Positions 7,029-15,002 of a DNA stretch of 64,000 bases are shown piece after piece. The stretch is from Kribbella sindirgiensis (GTDB lineage: Bacteria; Actinomycetota; Actinomycetes; Propionibacteriales; Kribbellaceae). The notes beneath the pieces are model-generated. The model had not been told where the DNA came from and searched no databases. It saw nothing but the letters and a program-made list of their open reading frames with translations. The first letter of the stretch is position 1. Every line of letters begins with the position of its first letter. The position numbers and the translations under genes are program-made. Location: positions 248,001 through 312,000 of the forward strand of contig NZ_SJKA01000008.1 of the NCBI RefSeq assembly GCF_004331435.1, read 5' to 3'.

Positions 7029-7898
7029 ATGGGCGGGGACGACTGGCTCGCGACGCGGTTCGAGCACAACCGGGACCGGCTGCGAGCTGTCGCGTACCGG
7101 ATCCTGGGCTCCGAACCCGAGGCCGAGGACGCGGTCCAGGAGACCTGGATCCGGCTGAGTCGCAGCGACACCGCGACGATCGACAACCTCGGCGGCTGGC
7201 TGACGACCGTGGTCGGGCGGATCTGCCTGGACATGCTGCGGACCCGGCGCGGGCGGCCCGAGCTGCCGGTCGGCGACCACTCCCCGGGCCTGGCGGACGA
7301 CGTCGTACCGGATCCCGAGCTCGAAGCAGTACAGGCCGATTCGGTCGGGCTAGCACTGCTAGTGGTTCTCGAGACGCTGTCGCCGGCCGAGCGGCTCGCG
7401 TTCGTCCTGCACGATCTGTTCGCCGTACCGTTCGAGGACATCGCGCCGATCATCGGCAAGTCGCCCGCCGCCGCGCGTCAGATCGCCAGCCGGGCGCGCC
7501 GGCGGGTCCGCGGTACGCCGGAACCGACCGACGTCGACGTGGTGCGGCAGAAGGAGGTCGTCACCGCCTTCCTCGCCGCGGCGCGGGGTGCGGACTTCTC
7601 GGCGCTGTTGAACGTGCTCGACCCGGAGGTCGTCGTACGAAGCGACGCGGGCGCAGCGGCCTACGGCGGTACGCCGGGGCTCGCGGGAGCCGACCGGGTG
7701 GCGCAGGAGTTCTCCGGGCGCGCGGCCGCGGCGAAGCTGGTGCTCGTCGACGGAATGCCTGGCCTGGTGTGGATGCAGCGCGGTGAACCGCTGGTTGTGT
7801 TCTCTTTCACCGTGGTCGACGGGCGTGTCGCCGCGATCGATCTCCGGGGCGATGCGGAGTACCTCGAAAACGTCGATCTGGTGTCGTTGAAGGGGTGA
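7029..7898 (+). CDS. ECF sigma factor, SigJ/ECF41 type with SnoaL-like tail
   Basis: Region 2 reads FEHNRDRLRAVAYRILGSEPEAEDAVQETWIRL and GGWLTTVVGRICLDMLRTRR. Region 4 contains LSPAERLAFVLHDLFAVPFEDIA and KSPAAARQIASRARRRVR. From about residue 175 on, a SnoaL/NTF2-like domain (EVVTAFLAAARGADFSALLNVLDPEVVVRSD) is fused, as in ECF41 sigma factors, where it modulates core RNA polymerase binding in place of an anti-sigma factor. The ATG at 7029 has AAGGA 11 nt upstream; GTG at 7011 or 7020 is also open. The usual carboxymuconolactone-decarboxylase partner is absent; a PPOX gene sits in its place. Confidence 0.9.
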   Translation: MGGDDWLATRFEHNRDRLRAVAYRILGSEPEAEDAVQETWIRLSRSDTATIDNLGGWLTTVVGRICLDMLRTRRGRPELPVGDHSPGLADDVVPDPELEAVQADSVGLALLVVLETLSPAERLAFVLHDLFAVPFEDIAPIIGKSPAAARQIASRARRRVRGTPEPTDVDVVRQKEVVTAFLAAARGADFSALLNVLDPEVVVRSDAGAAAYGGTPGLAGADRVAQEFSGRAAAAKLVLVDGMPGLVWMQRGEPLVVFSFTVVDGRVAAIDLRGDAEYLENVDLVSLKG

Positions 7899-7967
7899 TC
7901 GAACGGCGTGGCGAGTGGACAGGATCGATGGGACTCGTGTGACGGATGGGGTGCGATTCAGGCTCGA

Positions 7968-7992
7968 CCCGACCCGGTGAAATCGGGTTTTT
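7968..7992 (+). terminator. Intrinsic terminator of the sigma-factor gene
   Basis: A CCCGA/TCGGG stem (alternatively ACCCG/CGGGT) is directly followed by TTTTT at 7988-7992. It is one of few U-tract terminators in this window and insulates the tRNA cluster. Confidence 0.7.
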
Positions 7993-8017
7993 GTCCGGGC
8001 GGAAAGTGCGCTACTGT
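7990..8017 (+). promoter_or_regulatory. Promoter of the rightward Gly-Cys-Val tRNA cluster
   Basis: TTTGTC (7990-7995) and TACTGT (8012-8017) are spaced 16 bp apart, 40 bp before the tRNA-Gly gene. The -35 overlaps the U-tract of the preceding terminator. Confidence 0.5.
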
Positions 8018-8056
8018 TCTGCTCTCGCACCGAGCGGAAACGCCCCGGAGCGCAGT

Positions 8057-8129
8057 GCGGACGTAGCTCAGTTGGTAGAGCGCAACCTTGCCAAGGTTGA
8101 GGTCGCCGGTTCGAACCCGGTCGTCCGCT
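8057..8129 (+). tRNA. tRNA-Gly(GCC), second copy
   Basis: A 73-nt cloverleaf with anticodon loop TTGCCAA. The sequence matches the tRNA-Gly at 2250-2322 in inverted orientation. It is the first gene of the rightward cluster. Confidence 0.96.
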
Positions 8130-8177
8130 CGGAGAAGATTCGGCAGGCCACCGTCCTCAGTGGCGGATCGGCCACAC

Positions 8178-8248
8178 GGTGGAGTGGCCGAGAGGCGAGG
8201 CAACGGCCTGCAAAGCCGTGTACACGGGTTCGAATCCCGTCTCCACCT
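8178..8248 (+). tRNA. tRNA-Cys(GCA), second copy
   Basis: A 71-nt cloverleaf with anticodon loop CTGCAAA, identical to the copy at 2130-2200. The preceding spacer (GATTCGGCAGGCCACCGTCC) is only partly conserved between clusters. Confidence 0.96.
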
Positions 8249-8251
8249 CGA

Positions 8252-8323
8252 GGACGATTGGCGCAGCGGTAGCGCGCTTCCCTGACACGGAAGAGGTCAC
8301 TGGTTCGATCCCAGTATCGTCCA
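8252..8323 (+). tRNA. tRNA-Val(GAC), second copy
   Basis: A 72-nt cloverleaf with anticodon loop CTGACAC, identical to the copy at 2035-2106. Only 3 nt separate it from tRNA-Cys, compared with 23 nt in the other cluster. Confidence 0.96.
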
Positions 8324-8480
8324 CGAAGGCGATAGGCGAGGTGTGTCGCGCAGATTCCTGCGCTGACCGCCTCGCCTTCGTCATTTGTGCGGCTGCGCTC
8401 CGCTTGCCGCGAGCGGGGGCTCCGCCACCCGCGCCCCTTCGCGCCTTCACTTCGCTCGGCTCCCGTGGTCACCTCCGGCA
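8324..8480 (+). repeat. tRNA-Val downstream repeat, copy C (diverged)
   Basis: The same order as copies A and B is visible but shorter: hairpin arms CGAAGGCGA (8324) and CTCGCCTTCG (8371-8380), TCATTTGTGCGGCTGCGCT, GCGGGGGCTCCGCCACCCGC, and one partial unit GCGCCTTCACTTCGCTCGGCT. The tandem units are missing. The hairpin probably ends the tRNA transcript. The 323 bp up to the next gene hold this repeat and a possible operator only. Confidence 0.75.
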
Positions 8481-8517
8481 GTCACCGGCCCGTTCGTCAG
8501 CACTCGGCTCAGGCTGT

Positions 8518-8535
8518 TGCTGAATCGATTATGCA
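8518..8535. promoter_or_regulatory. Possible LacI-type operator
   Basis: TGCTGAATCGATTATGCA is a near-palindrome around AATCGATT with TGC/GCA ends, about 110 bp before the GH43-like gene. A LacI regulator is encoded 2.1 kb downstream. The pairing is inferred only from layout; no copy lies before the LacI gene. Confidence 0.35.
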
Positions 8536-8646
8536 GGCTCAGAATTCATCTCGTCGCCCGTTACTCATTTCCGTCGACGCCGGAATCGATGTGACGGATA
8601 TCCGCCCACCCGGACAGACCTCTCCGGGTTCGACGAAGGAGGATCC

Positions 8647-9738
8647 ATGACCAGATCACGGAAGACGTCGCTGCTCGCGACGGCATTGGCACTCGCACTG
8701 ACGGTCACCGGAGCGGTCGCGCCGGGCGCTCCCGGCGCAACCGCAGCGCCGGCGTCCACCGGCTCATCGTCGTTCAGCCTGGCCGACCCGAGCACCGTGC
8801 AGGCCATCGACGGCACTTACGTCACCTATGGCACGACCGTCGGCTCCGGTGCCGGCCCCCGCTGCGGCGCCCAGAGCGGCGTCACCTTGTACGTACCCTT
8901 CCTCAACCACGGATCGGGTGACACGGTCAGCATGTCGGACTGCGTCGCCGGCGACGCGCTCCCCTCCGGCCCGGGTTCGTGGGCGGTGGACAACGGCGCT
9001 GTCTGGGCGCCCGGTGTGACACAGTTCAACGGCACCTACTACATGTACTACACGGCGACAAAGGCCGGCACCAGCCAGAAATGCATCGGCCTGGCCACCT
9101 CAGGCGGAGCCAAGAGCCCCTTTACCAACAAGGGTATCTGGGCTTGTCCCGGCGGCGGCCGGTGGGCCATCGACCCGAACCCGTTCGTTGCCAACGGCAA
9201 GCTCTACGTCGCCTATCGCGACGACGCGATCACCTCTTACCCGGAGACCGGCATCTCCATCGTCCAGGTCGGCTCCGACGGCTTCGCGCTCTGGAACACC
9301 CGCCGCGACGCACTGAAAAGCACCGATCTGGTCTGGGACACCGTCAATGACTCCGGCAGCACCCATGTCATCGAGAATCCTTCGATCTTCGTCGGCGGAG
9401 CTGGGCACTACTATCTGCTGTTCTCCGGCAACAACTGGAACAGTGCCCGCTACGCGACCGGCATCGCCGACTGCGGGACCAATCCGATTCCGTCCAGCCG
9501 TTGCACTCTCTTGAAAGACGGCGCCAACCAGCCCTACTTCGGTTACACAGGCAGCGGAGGGCTCGGGCCGTACCGAGGGCTGCCCGGCAACCACACCGGC
9601 CCCGGCGCCATGGCCGCCTTCTCCACCGAAGGCAACCGCCGGTGCGTCGTCTGGGCCTGGTACGACACCGCGACCGGCAAGCGCCACCCGATCATCGGGG
9701 AGCTGAAGCTCGACTCCAGCGGCTTCTACGTCGAATGA
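8647..9738 (+). CDS. Secreted glycoside hydrolase, GH43-like five-bladed propeller
   Basis: A signal peptide (MTRSRKTSLLATALALALTV ... GATAAPA, cleavage near residue 35) precedes a 330-residue domain. Its blades carry the acidic triad pattern of family 43: SLADPSTVQAIDGTYVTYGT (general base Asp), WAPGVTQFNGTYYMYYTA, WAIDPNPFV (central Asp) and HVIENPSIF (proton-donor Glu). Family members cut arabinan or xylan side chains. Cysteines are frequent, as in exported proteins. The start is set by GAAGGAGGATCC before the ATG. Substrate is not predictable. Confidence 0.75.
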   Translation: MTRSRKTSLLATALALALTVTGAVAPGAPGATAAPASTGSSSFSLADPSTVQAIDGTYVTYGTTVGSGAGPRCGAQSGVTLYVPFLNHGSGDTVSMSDCVAGDALPSGPGSWAVDNGAVWAPGVTQFNGTYYMYYTATKAGTSQKCIGLATSGGAKSPFTNKGIWACPGGGRWAIDPNPFVANGKLYVAYRDDAITSYPETGISIVQVGSDGFALWNTRRDALKSTDLVWDTVNDSGSTHVIENPSIFVGGAGHYYLLFSGNNWNSARYATGIADCGTNPIPSSRCTLLKDGANQPYFGYTGSGGLGPYRGLPGNHTGPGAMAAFSTEGNRRCVVWAWYDTATGKRHPIIGELKLDSSGFYVE

Positions 9739-9838
9739 ACCGACCGGCGATCCACCGGCCGGCCCAACGGCCGCCGGCGTCCTCGGCACGATCTGTTGCC
9801 CACCTCTGTCCAATCATTCACCTGACAGGAGTCCGACC

Positions 9839-10642
9839 ATGACGAGCAAGATAAGCAGGCGCAGGGCGCTCACCCTCGGCGGCGGCGTGCTCGCCGGTGC
9901 CATCGCGGGCACGGGTACCGCATCGGCGGCCACCGATTGGTTCCGCCTGCCGGTGATCACGGCGAACGTCGGCCGGGACAACCTCGGAGCCCGGGACGCC
10001 GCGTTCGACGCCGTACGCAACGCCGACGGCGAGAACCGGCCGCTGGTCTGCTTCCAGGAGATCAGCGAGGGCGATACCGGCGAGGAAGCGATGATCGACC
10101 ACTACTTCGGCCCTCTGTACACCAAGGCGTTCCTGCGCCACGAGACGTCCTTCCGGATCCCGATCTGCGTCGGTAGGCCGTGGGTCGTCGTTTCCAGCCG
10201 GACCGAGCGCGCGCACGGCGGTATTCCCGGCGTGACGCCACCCCGCTGGTTCAACGAGGTCGTCGTCCGGCACGAGGACCATCCGTCCGTCGAGTTCGCG
10301 GTGCTCAATACCCACTACATCGCGAACGCGTTCAACGGCGACCAGCGCACGGACCTGCGCGACGAGTGGTGGCTGATGCGGGACATCCACAAGGCCAGGG
10401 CACGCGCGCACCACAACGCGGGCAGGCTGGTGATCTGGGGTGCGGACACCAACCGCCCGGACTTCGGTACCGCGTCGGACCTGGCCGCTGAGCAGAAGGC
10501 GTTCGGCACCGGCATCGACCGCCTGCACTGGTTGCCCGGCGACGGTTCCGTGCAGATCACCCTGAACACCACCAGGACCGTCAACATGAACGTCGACGCG
10601 CATGACGCCCGCCTAGCCATCTTCCACGTCCGCGCCGTCTGA
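9839..10642 (+). CDS. Tat-exported endonuclease/exonuclease/phosphatase-fold protein
   Basis: The 267-residue protein begins with a twin-arginine signal (SRRRALTLGGGVLAGAIAGT, ending ASAA near residue 32). The mature part shows the metal-dependent EEP fold: ITANVG, CFQEIS (metal-binding Glu), AVLNTHYI, VIWGADTNRPDF, and a final DAHDARLAIFHV matching the SDHxxV motif in altered form. It could be a secreted nuclease, phosphodiesterase or sphingomyelinase-like enzyme. It follows the GH43-like gene by 100 bp in the same direction. Confidence 0.7.
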   Translation: MTSKISRRRALTLGGGVLAGAIAGTGTASAATDWFRLPVITANVGRDNLGARDAAFDAVRNADGENRPLVCFQEISEGDTGEEAMIDHYFGPLYTKAFLRHETSFRIPICVGRPWVVVSSRTERAHGGIPGVTPPRWFNEVVVRHEDHPSVEFAVLNTHYIANAFNGDQRTDLRDEWWLMRDIHKARARAHHNAGRLVIWGADTNRPDFGTASDLAAEQKAFGTGIDRLHWLPGDGSVQITLNTTRTVNMNVDAHDARLAIFHVRAV

Positions 10643-10677
10643 CGCCGATCCTGTCGTCGCGCTACCCGCAGATTGGA

Positions 10678-10715
10678 GGGGTCGAAGGTCCGCGGCAGTC
10701 CGCCCCTTCGGCCCC
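10678..10715 (+). terminator. Terminator after the EEP gene
   Basis: GGGGTCGAAGG pairs with CCTTCGGCCCC across a 16-nt loop, between the EEP stop and the LacI promoter. No U-tract. Confidence 0.5.
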
Positions 10716-10734
10716 TGCCTGCTAGCGTGATCGC

Positions 10735-11736
10735 ATGGCCAGGCGAGTCACCTTGATCGACGTCGCTCGGCACGCGGGGGTGTCACGAACCACTGCCTCG
10801 TACGTCCTCACCGGCGCAGGCCGGGTGTCGACAGCCACCCGGGAGCGAGTGCAGGCGTCGATCGAGACGCTCGGGTACGTCTACAACGAGGGCGCGGCAT
10901 CACTGCGGCGTAAGGGCCGGACCATCGGGGTGATCGTGCCCAACATCGACCGGCCGTTCTTCGGCGAGGTCCTGAGCGGGGTGGAGTCGACCTTCACCGC
11001 CAGCGGGTATATGGCGCTCATGGTGTCGACGCGCGATCGGCTCGACCAGCAGGCACGGCTGCTGCGGATGCTGCGGGAGCACCAGGTGGCGGCACTGGCG
11101 ATCATTCCGGCGACGGGCAGCAACCATGACCTCGTCAGCAGCATTCGTTCATGGGATGTACCCACCGTCTTCCTGAGCCGGTACGTCCTCGGGGCCACCG
11201 AGCCGTATGTCGGCTCCGACGAGGTGCTGGGTGGCTATCTGGCGGCCGACCATCTCGTTCGCGCGCACCGGTGCCGATCCATCACCTATCTCGGCGGTCC
11301 CAAGCTCGGCGTCGCGCGGATCGATCGGCTCACGGGCGTCCATCGGGCCTTGGCCGAGTCCGGATCCGAGGTCAACCTCGTCGACCTGACCTGCGAGTCC
11401 ACCGTGGAGGCCGGCATCCGGGCCGGACACGAACTGGCCGGCAGCGGGCTGCCGGACGGCATCATCTGCCACAACGACACCGTCGCGCTGGGCGTCGCCC
11501 GGGCCCTCTTCGACGCGGGCCACGCGGGGGCCACGCGGATCATCGGCTACGACGACATCGCCACCGCTCAGGCATCGATACCGTCCCTGACGAGTGTCGC
11601 GACCAACGGCCGCCTCCTCGGTGAGACGGCCGCGAGCGCTTTGCTCGCGGTCATCTCCGGTGCGGAGCCGGCCGTACGGTCGCACCTTGCGGAGCCTCAA
11701 CTGATCGTCCGCGAATCCTGCGGCGACCACGCTTGA
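10735..11736 (+). CDS. LacI-family transcriptional regulator
   Basis: The 333-residue regulator starts MARRVTLIDVARHAGVSRTT, the LacI helix-turn-helix, with the hinge helix around residues 48-60 (EGAASLRRKGRTIGVIVPNI). A periplasmic-binding-protein-like effector domain follows (HRCRSITYLGG, GIICHNDTVALGVARAL, RIIGYDDIATAQASIPSLTSV). The ATG is 6 nt after TAGCGT (10723-10728), which suggests a leaderless transcript. The two secreted enzymes upstream are the obvious candidate targets. The sugar effector is unknown. Confidence 0.9.
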   Translation: MARRVTLIDVARHAGVSRTTASYVLTGAGRVSTATRERVQASIETLGYVYNEGAASLRRKGRTIGVIVPNIDRPFFGEVLSGVESTFTASGYMALMVSTRDRLDQQARLLRMLREHQVAALAIIPATGSNHDLVSSIRSWDVPTVFLSRYVLGATEPYVGSDEVLGGYLAADHLVRAHRCRSITYLGGPKLGVARIDRLTGVHRALAESGSEVNLVDLTCESTVEAGIRAGHELAGSGLPDGIICHNDTVALGVARALFDAGHAGATRIIGYDDIATAQASIPSLTSVATNGRLLGETAASALLAVISGAEPAVRSHLAEPQLIVRESCGDHA

Positions 11737-11752
11737 CCCACGCCGAACGGAT

Positions 11753-12496
11753 TTACATCCGCAGGTACGAGCCGCCGTTGAAATCGAGAACCGTCCCGGT
11801 CGCGAACTCGGCCTCACGCGACGCCAGGTACAGAATCGCGGCCGCGACCTCCGACGGGTCGGCCACGCGCTCGAGCGGGCTCTCCAGCCGCCGCCGGTCG
11901 TACCCGTCACCGGCCAGGTTCACCGCGGCCATGTCGGTGACCGTCCAGCCCGGCGCGATCGCGGTCACCGCGATCCCCTCCGGCCCCAGCGCCCGCGCCA
12001 GCGACTGCGTGAACGAGACGATCGCCGCCTTCGAGGCGCCGTACGCGGGCTGGTTCGGCTCGCCGCGGAAGGCGCCGCGCGAGGACACGTTCACGATCCG
12101 CCCGCCGCGCGACATGTGCCGCACCGCGCACCACGTGACGTTGGACGGGCCTACGAGATTCACTGCGAGTGTGTCCGCCCAGGCCTGCTGCCATTCGGCG
12201 TACGTCGTCTCGCGGATCCGGTGCGGGTGGTACACGCCGGCGTTGTTCACGAGTACGTCGATTCCGCCCAGCGCGGCTGCGGCGTCCGACACCATCGCCT
12301 CGATCGCCGTCGGATCCGCCAGATCCGCCTGCACCGTCAGATGCCCCGACCCCGGCAGCTCCTTCAGCACCTGCGCCGCGGCGTCCGCGGAGGCGCTGTA
12401 GTGGATGGCCACCCGGTCACCCGCAGCAGCGAACGCCCGCGCCGCCGCCGCACCGATCCCCCGCGAAGCCCCTGTCACCAGCACCGATCGGTTCAT
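11753..12496 (-). CDS. Short-chain dehydrogenase/reductase (FabG-like)
   Basis: The 247-residue classical SDR has the cofactor motif VTGASRGIGAAAARAF, VLVNNAG, the catalytic Ser within IVNVSSRGAF, and YGASK supplying the catalytic Tyr and Lys. PGWTVTDM and the C-terminal GTVLDFNGGSYLRM follow. It is probably an NAD(P)H-dependent 3-oxoacyl or sugar-alcohol oxidoreductase. ATG 12496 is chosen over an upstream in-frame start because AAAGGA lies about 8 nt before it and the family's N-terminus begins there. Confidence 0.88.
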   Translation of the reverse strand: MNRSVLVTGASRGIGAAAARAFAAAGDRVAIHYSASADAAAQVLKELPGSGHLTVQADLADPTAIEAMVSDAAAALGGIDVLVNNAGVYHPHRIRETTYAEWQQAWADTLAVNLVGPSNVTWCAVRHMSRGGRIVNVSSRGAFRGEPNQPAYGASKAAIVSFTQSLARALGPEGIAVTAIAPGWTVTDMAAVNLAGDGYDRRRLESPLERVADPSEVAAAILYLASREAEFATGTVLDFNGGSYLRM

Positions 12497-12540
12497 ACAA
12501 CCGATCCTTTCACTGCAGAGACGAAGCCGAAGCAGGGGGG

Positions 12541-13608
12541 CTACGGTCGCGGCTTCCACTCCCTGCGGTAGGACTTCGCCGCCCGAACCCATTCCTTCTT
12601 CGCCTCGTTCCGCAGCCGGATGTCGGTGCGACGAGCCATGTACGCCGCCTCACGTTGCAGCTTCACCCAGCTGTCGTAGCGCCGGTACGGCAGCGACCCG
12701 TCCTCCAGCGCGGCCTGGACCGCACACCCCGGCTCCATCACATGTGAGCAGTCCTTGAACTTGCACTGCTCCGCCAACGCCGTGATGTCCGGAAAAGCCG
12801 CGGCGATGCCCTCACCGCTCTCCTGCAGACCGATCCCCCGCAGCCCAGGTGTGTCGATCACGACCCCGCCCTGGGGCAGCGCGATCAGCTCGCGCCGTAC
12901 CGAGGTGTGCCGGCCCTTCCCGTCCTCGCGGATGTCCTGCACATCCAGCAGCTCCACACCCGCCAGTGCGTTCACCAGCGACGACTTGCCGGCGCCGCTG
13001 GAACCTAGCAGCGCTAGTGTCGCGTTCCCGTCCAGCAGCGCCCGTACGTCGTCCATCCCCGCGCCGGTGGTGGCGCTGCAAACGAGTACGTCGGCACCGG
13101 GCGCGGCGACCGCGACGTCCTCGGCCACCGAATCGGCGTCCCCGACGAGGTCGGACTTCGTCAGGACGACGACCGGTCGCGCACCGCTCTCCCAGGCCAG
13201 CGCGAGGAACCGCTCGATGCGGACGATGTTCGGCTCCGGGACGAGTCCGACGACGATCGCGATCACGTCGACGTTCGACGCGAGCACCTGGCCGCGCGAC
13301 GAGCCGCCGACCTCCGCCCGGACAATCGTCGTACAGCGCGGCAGCACCGACTCGAGCGTGATCCGGTCGTCGGGCCAGAACCGCAGGACGACCCAGTCCC
13401 CTGTGCAGGGGCCGGCCTGCGCGTCGGCGGCGATCTCGGCGAGCAGCGCCCCGGACCAGCTGGCGCGGACCGGACCGTCCCCGGTGAAGACCGTCGCCAG
13501 ACCCTTGTCGACCCGGGCGACGCGTCCCGCGACGAGGTCGTCGGGGACGGTTTGCAGAAACTCGGCCGTGGAACTGTCGAGTCCCAGGGCCTGAAGCGTG
13601 GCTGACAT
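12541..13608 (-). CDS. rsgA: Ribosome small-subunit-dependent GTPase A (RsgA/YjeQ)
   Basis: This circularly permuted GTPase assists late 30S ribosome maturation. Visible elements in order: an N-terminal OB-like domain (VARVDKGLATVFT, TGDWVVLR); G4 LTKSDLV; G5-like VCSATTGAG; G1 LLGSSGAGKSSLVNAL; G3 DTPGLRGIG; and a C-terminal zinc knuckle CKFKDCSHVMEPGC. Length (355) is normal for the family. AAAGG precedes the ATG. A possible 19-codon upstream ORF lies on the same strand about 30 bp before it. Confidence 0.95.
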   Translation of the reverse strand: MSATLQALGLDSSTAEFLQTVPDDLVAGRVARVDKGLATVFTGDGPVRASWSGALLAEIAADAQAGPCTGDWVVLRFWPDDRITLESVLPRCTTIVRAEVGGSSRGQVLASNVDVIAIVVGLVPEPNIVRIERFLALAWESGARPVVVLTKSDLVGDADSVAEDVAVAAPGADVLVCSATTGAGMDDVRALLDGNATLALLGSSGAGKSSLVNALAGVELLDVQDIREDGKGRHTSVRRELIALPQGGVVIDTPGLRGIGLQESGEGIAAAFPDITALAEQCKFKDCSHVMEPGCAVQAALEDGSLPYRRYDSWVKLQREAAYMARRTDIRLRNEAKKEWVRAAKSYRREWKPRP

Positions 13609-13641
13609 GCGGCGAACCTTTCAGAGGGTCCGGCCGCGAGA

Positions 13642-13701
13642 TCAGCTCAGCGGACGGACGGTACGGGAGACAACGGCCCACCGGGCCTCTTGCAAGCTCA
13701 T
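13642..13701 (-). CDS. Possible 19-residue upstream ORF before rsgA
   Basis: ATG at 13701 is preceded by GGAAGGGAGG at good spacing and opens MSLQEARWAVVSRTVRPLS before a TGA, 33 bp upstream of the rsgA start. The strong ribosome site suggests translation. Function is unknown; it may be a regulatory leader or a stand-alone small protein. Confidence 0.35.
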   Translation of the reverse strand: MSLQEARWAVVSRTVRPLS

Positions 13702-13763
13702 GAGCGGGTGCCTCCCTTCCGAATCCCAGCGGTCCCGAGCCGGAACCGTGTGTCGCGATGCCG

Positions 13764-14984
13764 TCAGCCTAGGTCGTCGGTGTCACTCTGCGCACCGGAT
13801 TTTCCGACCGACGCGGGCTTCCGCGCGGCCTCAGGCTCAACTTGAGCTTCAGGCTCACGCTCAGGTCGAGGCGCAGCGGAGGGTGCGACCTTCCGGGGCC
13901 GCTGGGCCAGCTTCTCCACTTTCCGTCCGACAGCCGCCTCCGGGCGCTCCTCCGACTCCGCGGGCGTCGGCACGTAGCCCTCCTCGTGGTGCGGGTCCGG
14001 CTCGGCCTTCATCACCGGCTCGACCTCTTCGGCAGCCTCGGTCTCCTCGACGGGCTCCGCCTGCTGGACCTCGGTGACGTGCGCCTTGTGCGGCCACAGC
14101 CGGTCCACGACCGCGTTCAGCGCCGCACCGATCAGTACGGCGATGGCGGTCATGTAGAGCCACATCAGTACGGCGATCGGCGCCGCCAGCGGGCCGTAGA
14201 TCGACGTACCGCCGACGGTGCTCTGCAGGATCCACCGGAGCACGAAGCTGCCGAGGATCCAGATCGACAGCGCCAGGAACGACCCGGGCAGGTCCGAGAC
14301 CCACGGCGTCCGGATCGGGACCGAGAGGTGGTACAGGGTGTTCAAGAAGCCCGCGGACAGGATCGTGACCACAGGCCAGTACAGCTGGTTCAGGAAGTCC
14401 AGCCGGTGCGGCAGGAGCGCGTCGACCGCGTCGGGTCCGGCCAGCACCAGCGGCAGGACGATCACGCCGATCACCAGCGCCGCGCAGTACAGCGAGAACG
14501 ACAGCGCCCGGGTGCGGACGATGCCGCGCTTGCCGCCCATCCCGTACATGATCGTGATGGTGTCGACGAAGACGTTCAGCGCGCGGCTGCCGGACCACAG
14601 CGCCAGCACGAAACCGATCGAGATGACGTCCGGCCGGCCGCCGTTCAGCACCTGGTCGAGCGTCGGGGCGATGACGTTCTTGATCGAGTCGTCGGTCAGC
14701 GCCCGGGCGGCCAGGTCGACGATCTGCTGCTTGATGTCGTTGATCGTCTCGACCTCGAACCACTTGCTCGCGATGTAACCGAGCGAGCCCGCCAGCCCGA
14801 AGATCAGCGGCGGCAGCGAGAGGATCGCGAAGAACGCCCCCTCGGCCGCGAGTCCGGTGACCCGGTAGCGCAGACAGACGCCGATCGTCTGGGTGAGCAG
14901 CTTCCAGGTCGTCGCGGGGACCCTGCGAACCCATGCCAATGAGAGGGAGCTCCCACCAGTGGGTCCTGCCCCAGAACGTGCCAT
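13764..14984 (-). CDS. YihY/BrkB-type inner-membrane protein
   Basis: The 406-residue protein carries the YihY domain (about residues 15-300) with roughly six membrane segments, including GAFFAILSLPPLIFGLAGSL, SLYCAALVIGVIVLPLVLAG and GPLAAPIAVLMWLYMTAIAV. The last 110 residues are a hydrophilic tail rich in Glu, Pro and Ala. The family was once called ribonuclease BN, but its function is unsettled. ATG 14984 leaves 18 bp to the divergent acyl-CoA dehydrogenase gene. The frame stays open far upstream, antisense to that gene, which is not coding. Confidence 0.85.
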   Translation of the reverse strand: MARSGAGPTGGSSLSLAWVRRVPATTWKLLTQTIGVCLRYRVTGLAAEGAFFAILSLPPLIFGLAGSLGYIASKWFEVETINDIKQQIVDLAARALTDDSIKNVIAPTLDQVLNGGRPDVISIGFVLALWSGSRALNVFVDTITIMYGMGGKRGIVRTRALSFSLYCAALVIGVIVLPLVLAGPDAVDALLPHRLDFLNQLYWPVVTILSAGFLNTLYHLSVPIRTPWVSDLPGSFLALSIWILGSFVLRWILQSTVGGTSIYGPLAAPIAVLMWLYMTAIAVLIGAALNAVVDRLWPHKAHVTEVQQAEPVEETEAAEEVEPVMKAEPDPHHEEGYVPTPAESEERPEAAVGRKVEKLAQRPRKVAPSAAPRPEREPEAQVEPEAARKPASVGKSGAQSDTDDLG

Positions 14985-15002
14985 ACCGCTTACCGTACTG
15001 AC

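Noticed and set aside
2035..8323. Integrated element using a tRNA as attachment site
   Set aside because: No integrase, excisionase or phage/plasmid genes lie between the tRNA copies, and the genes there look like ordinary chromosomal genes.
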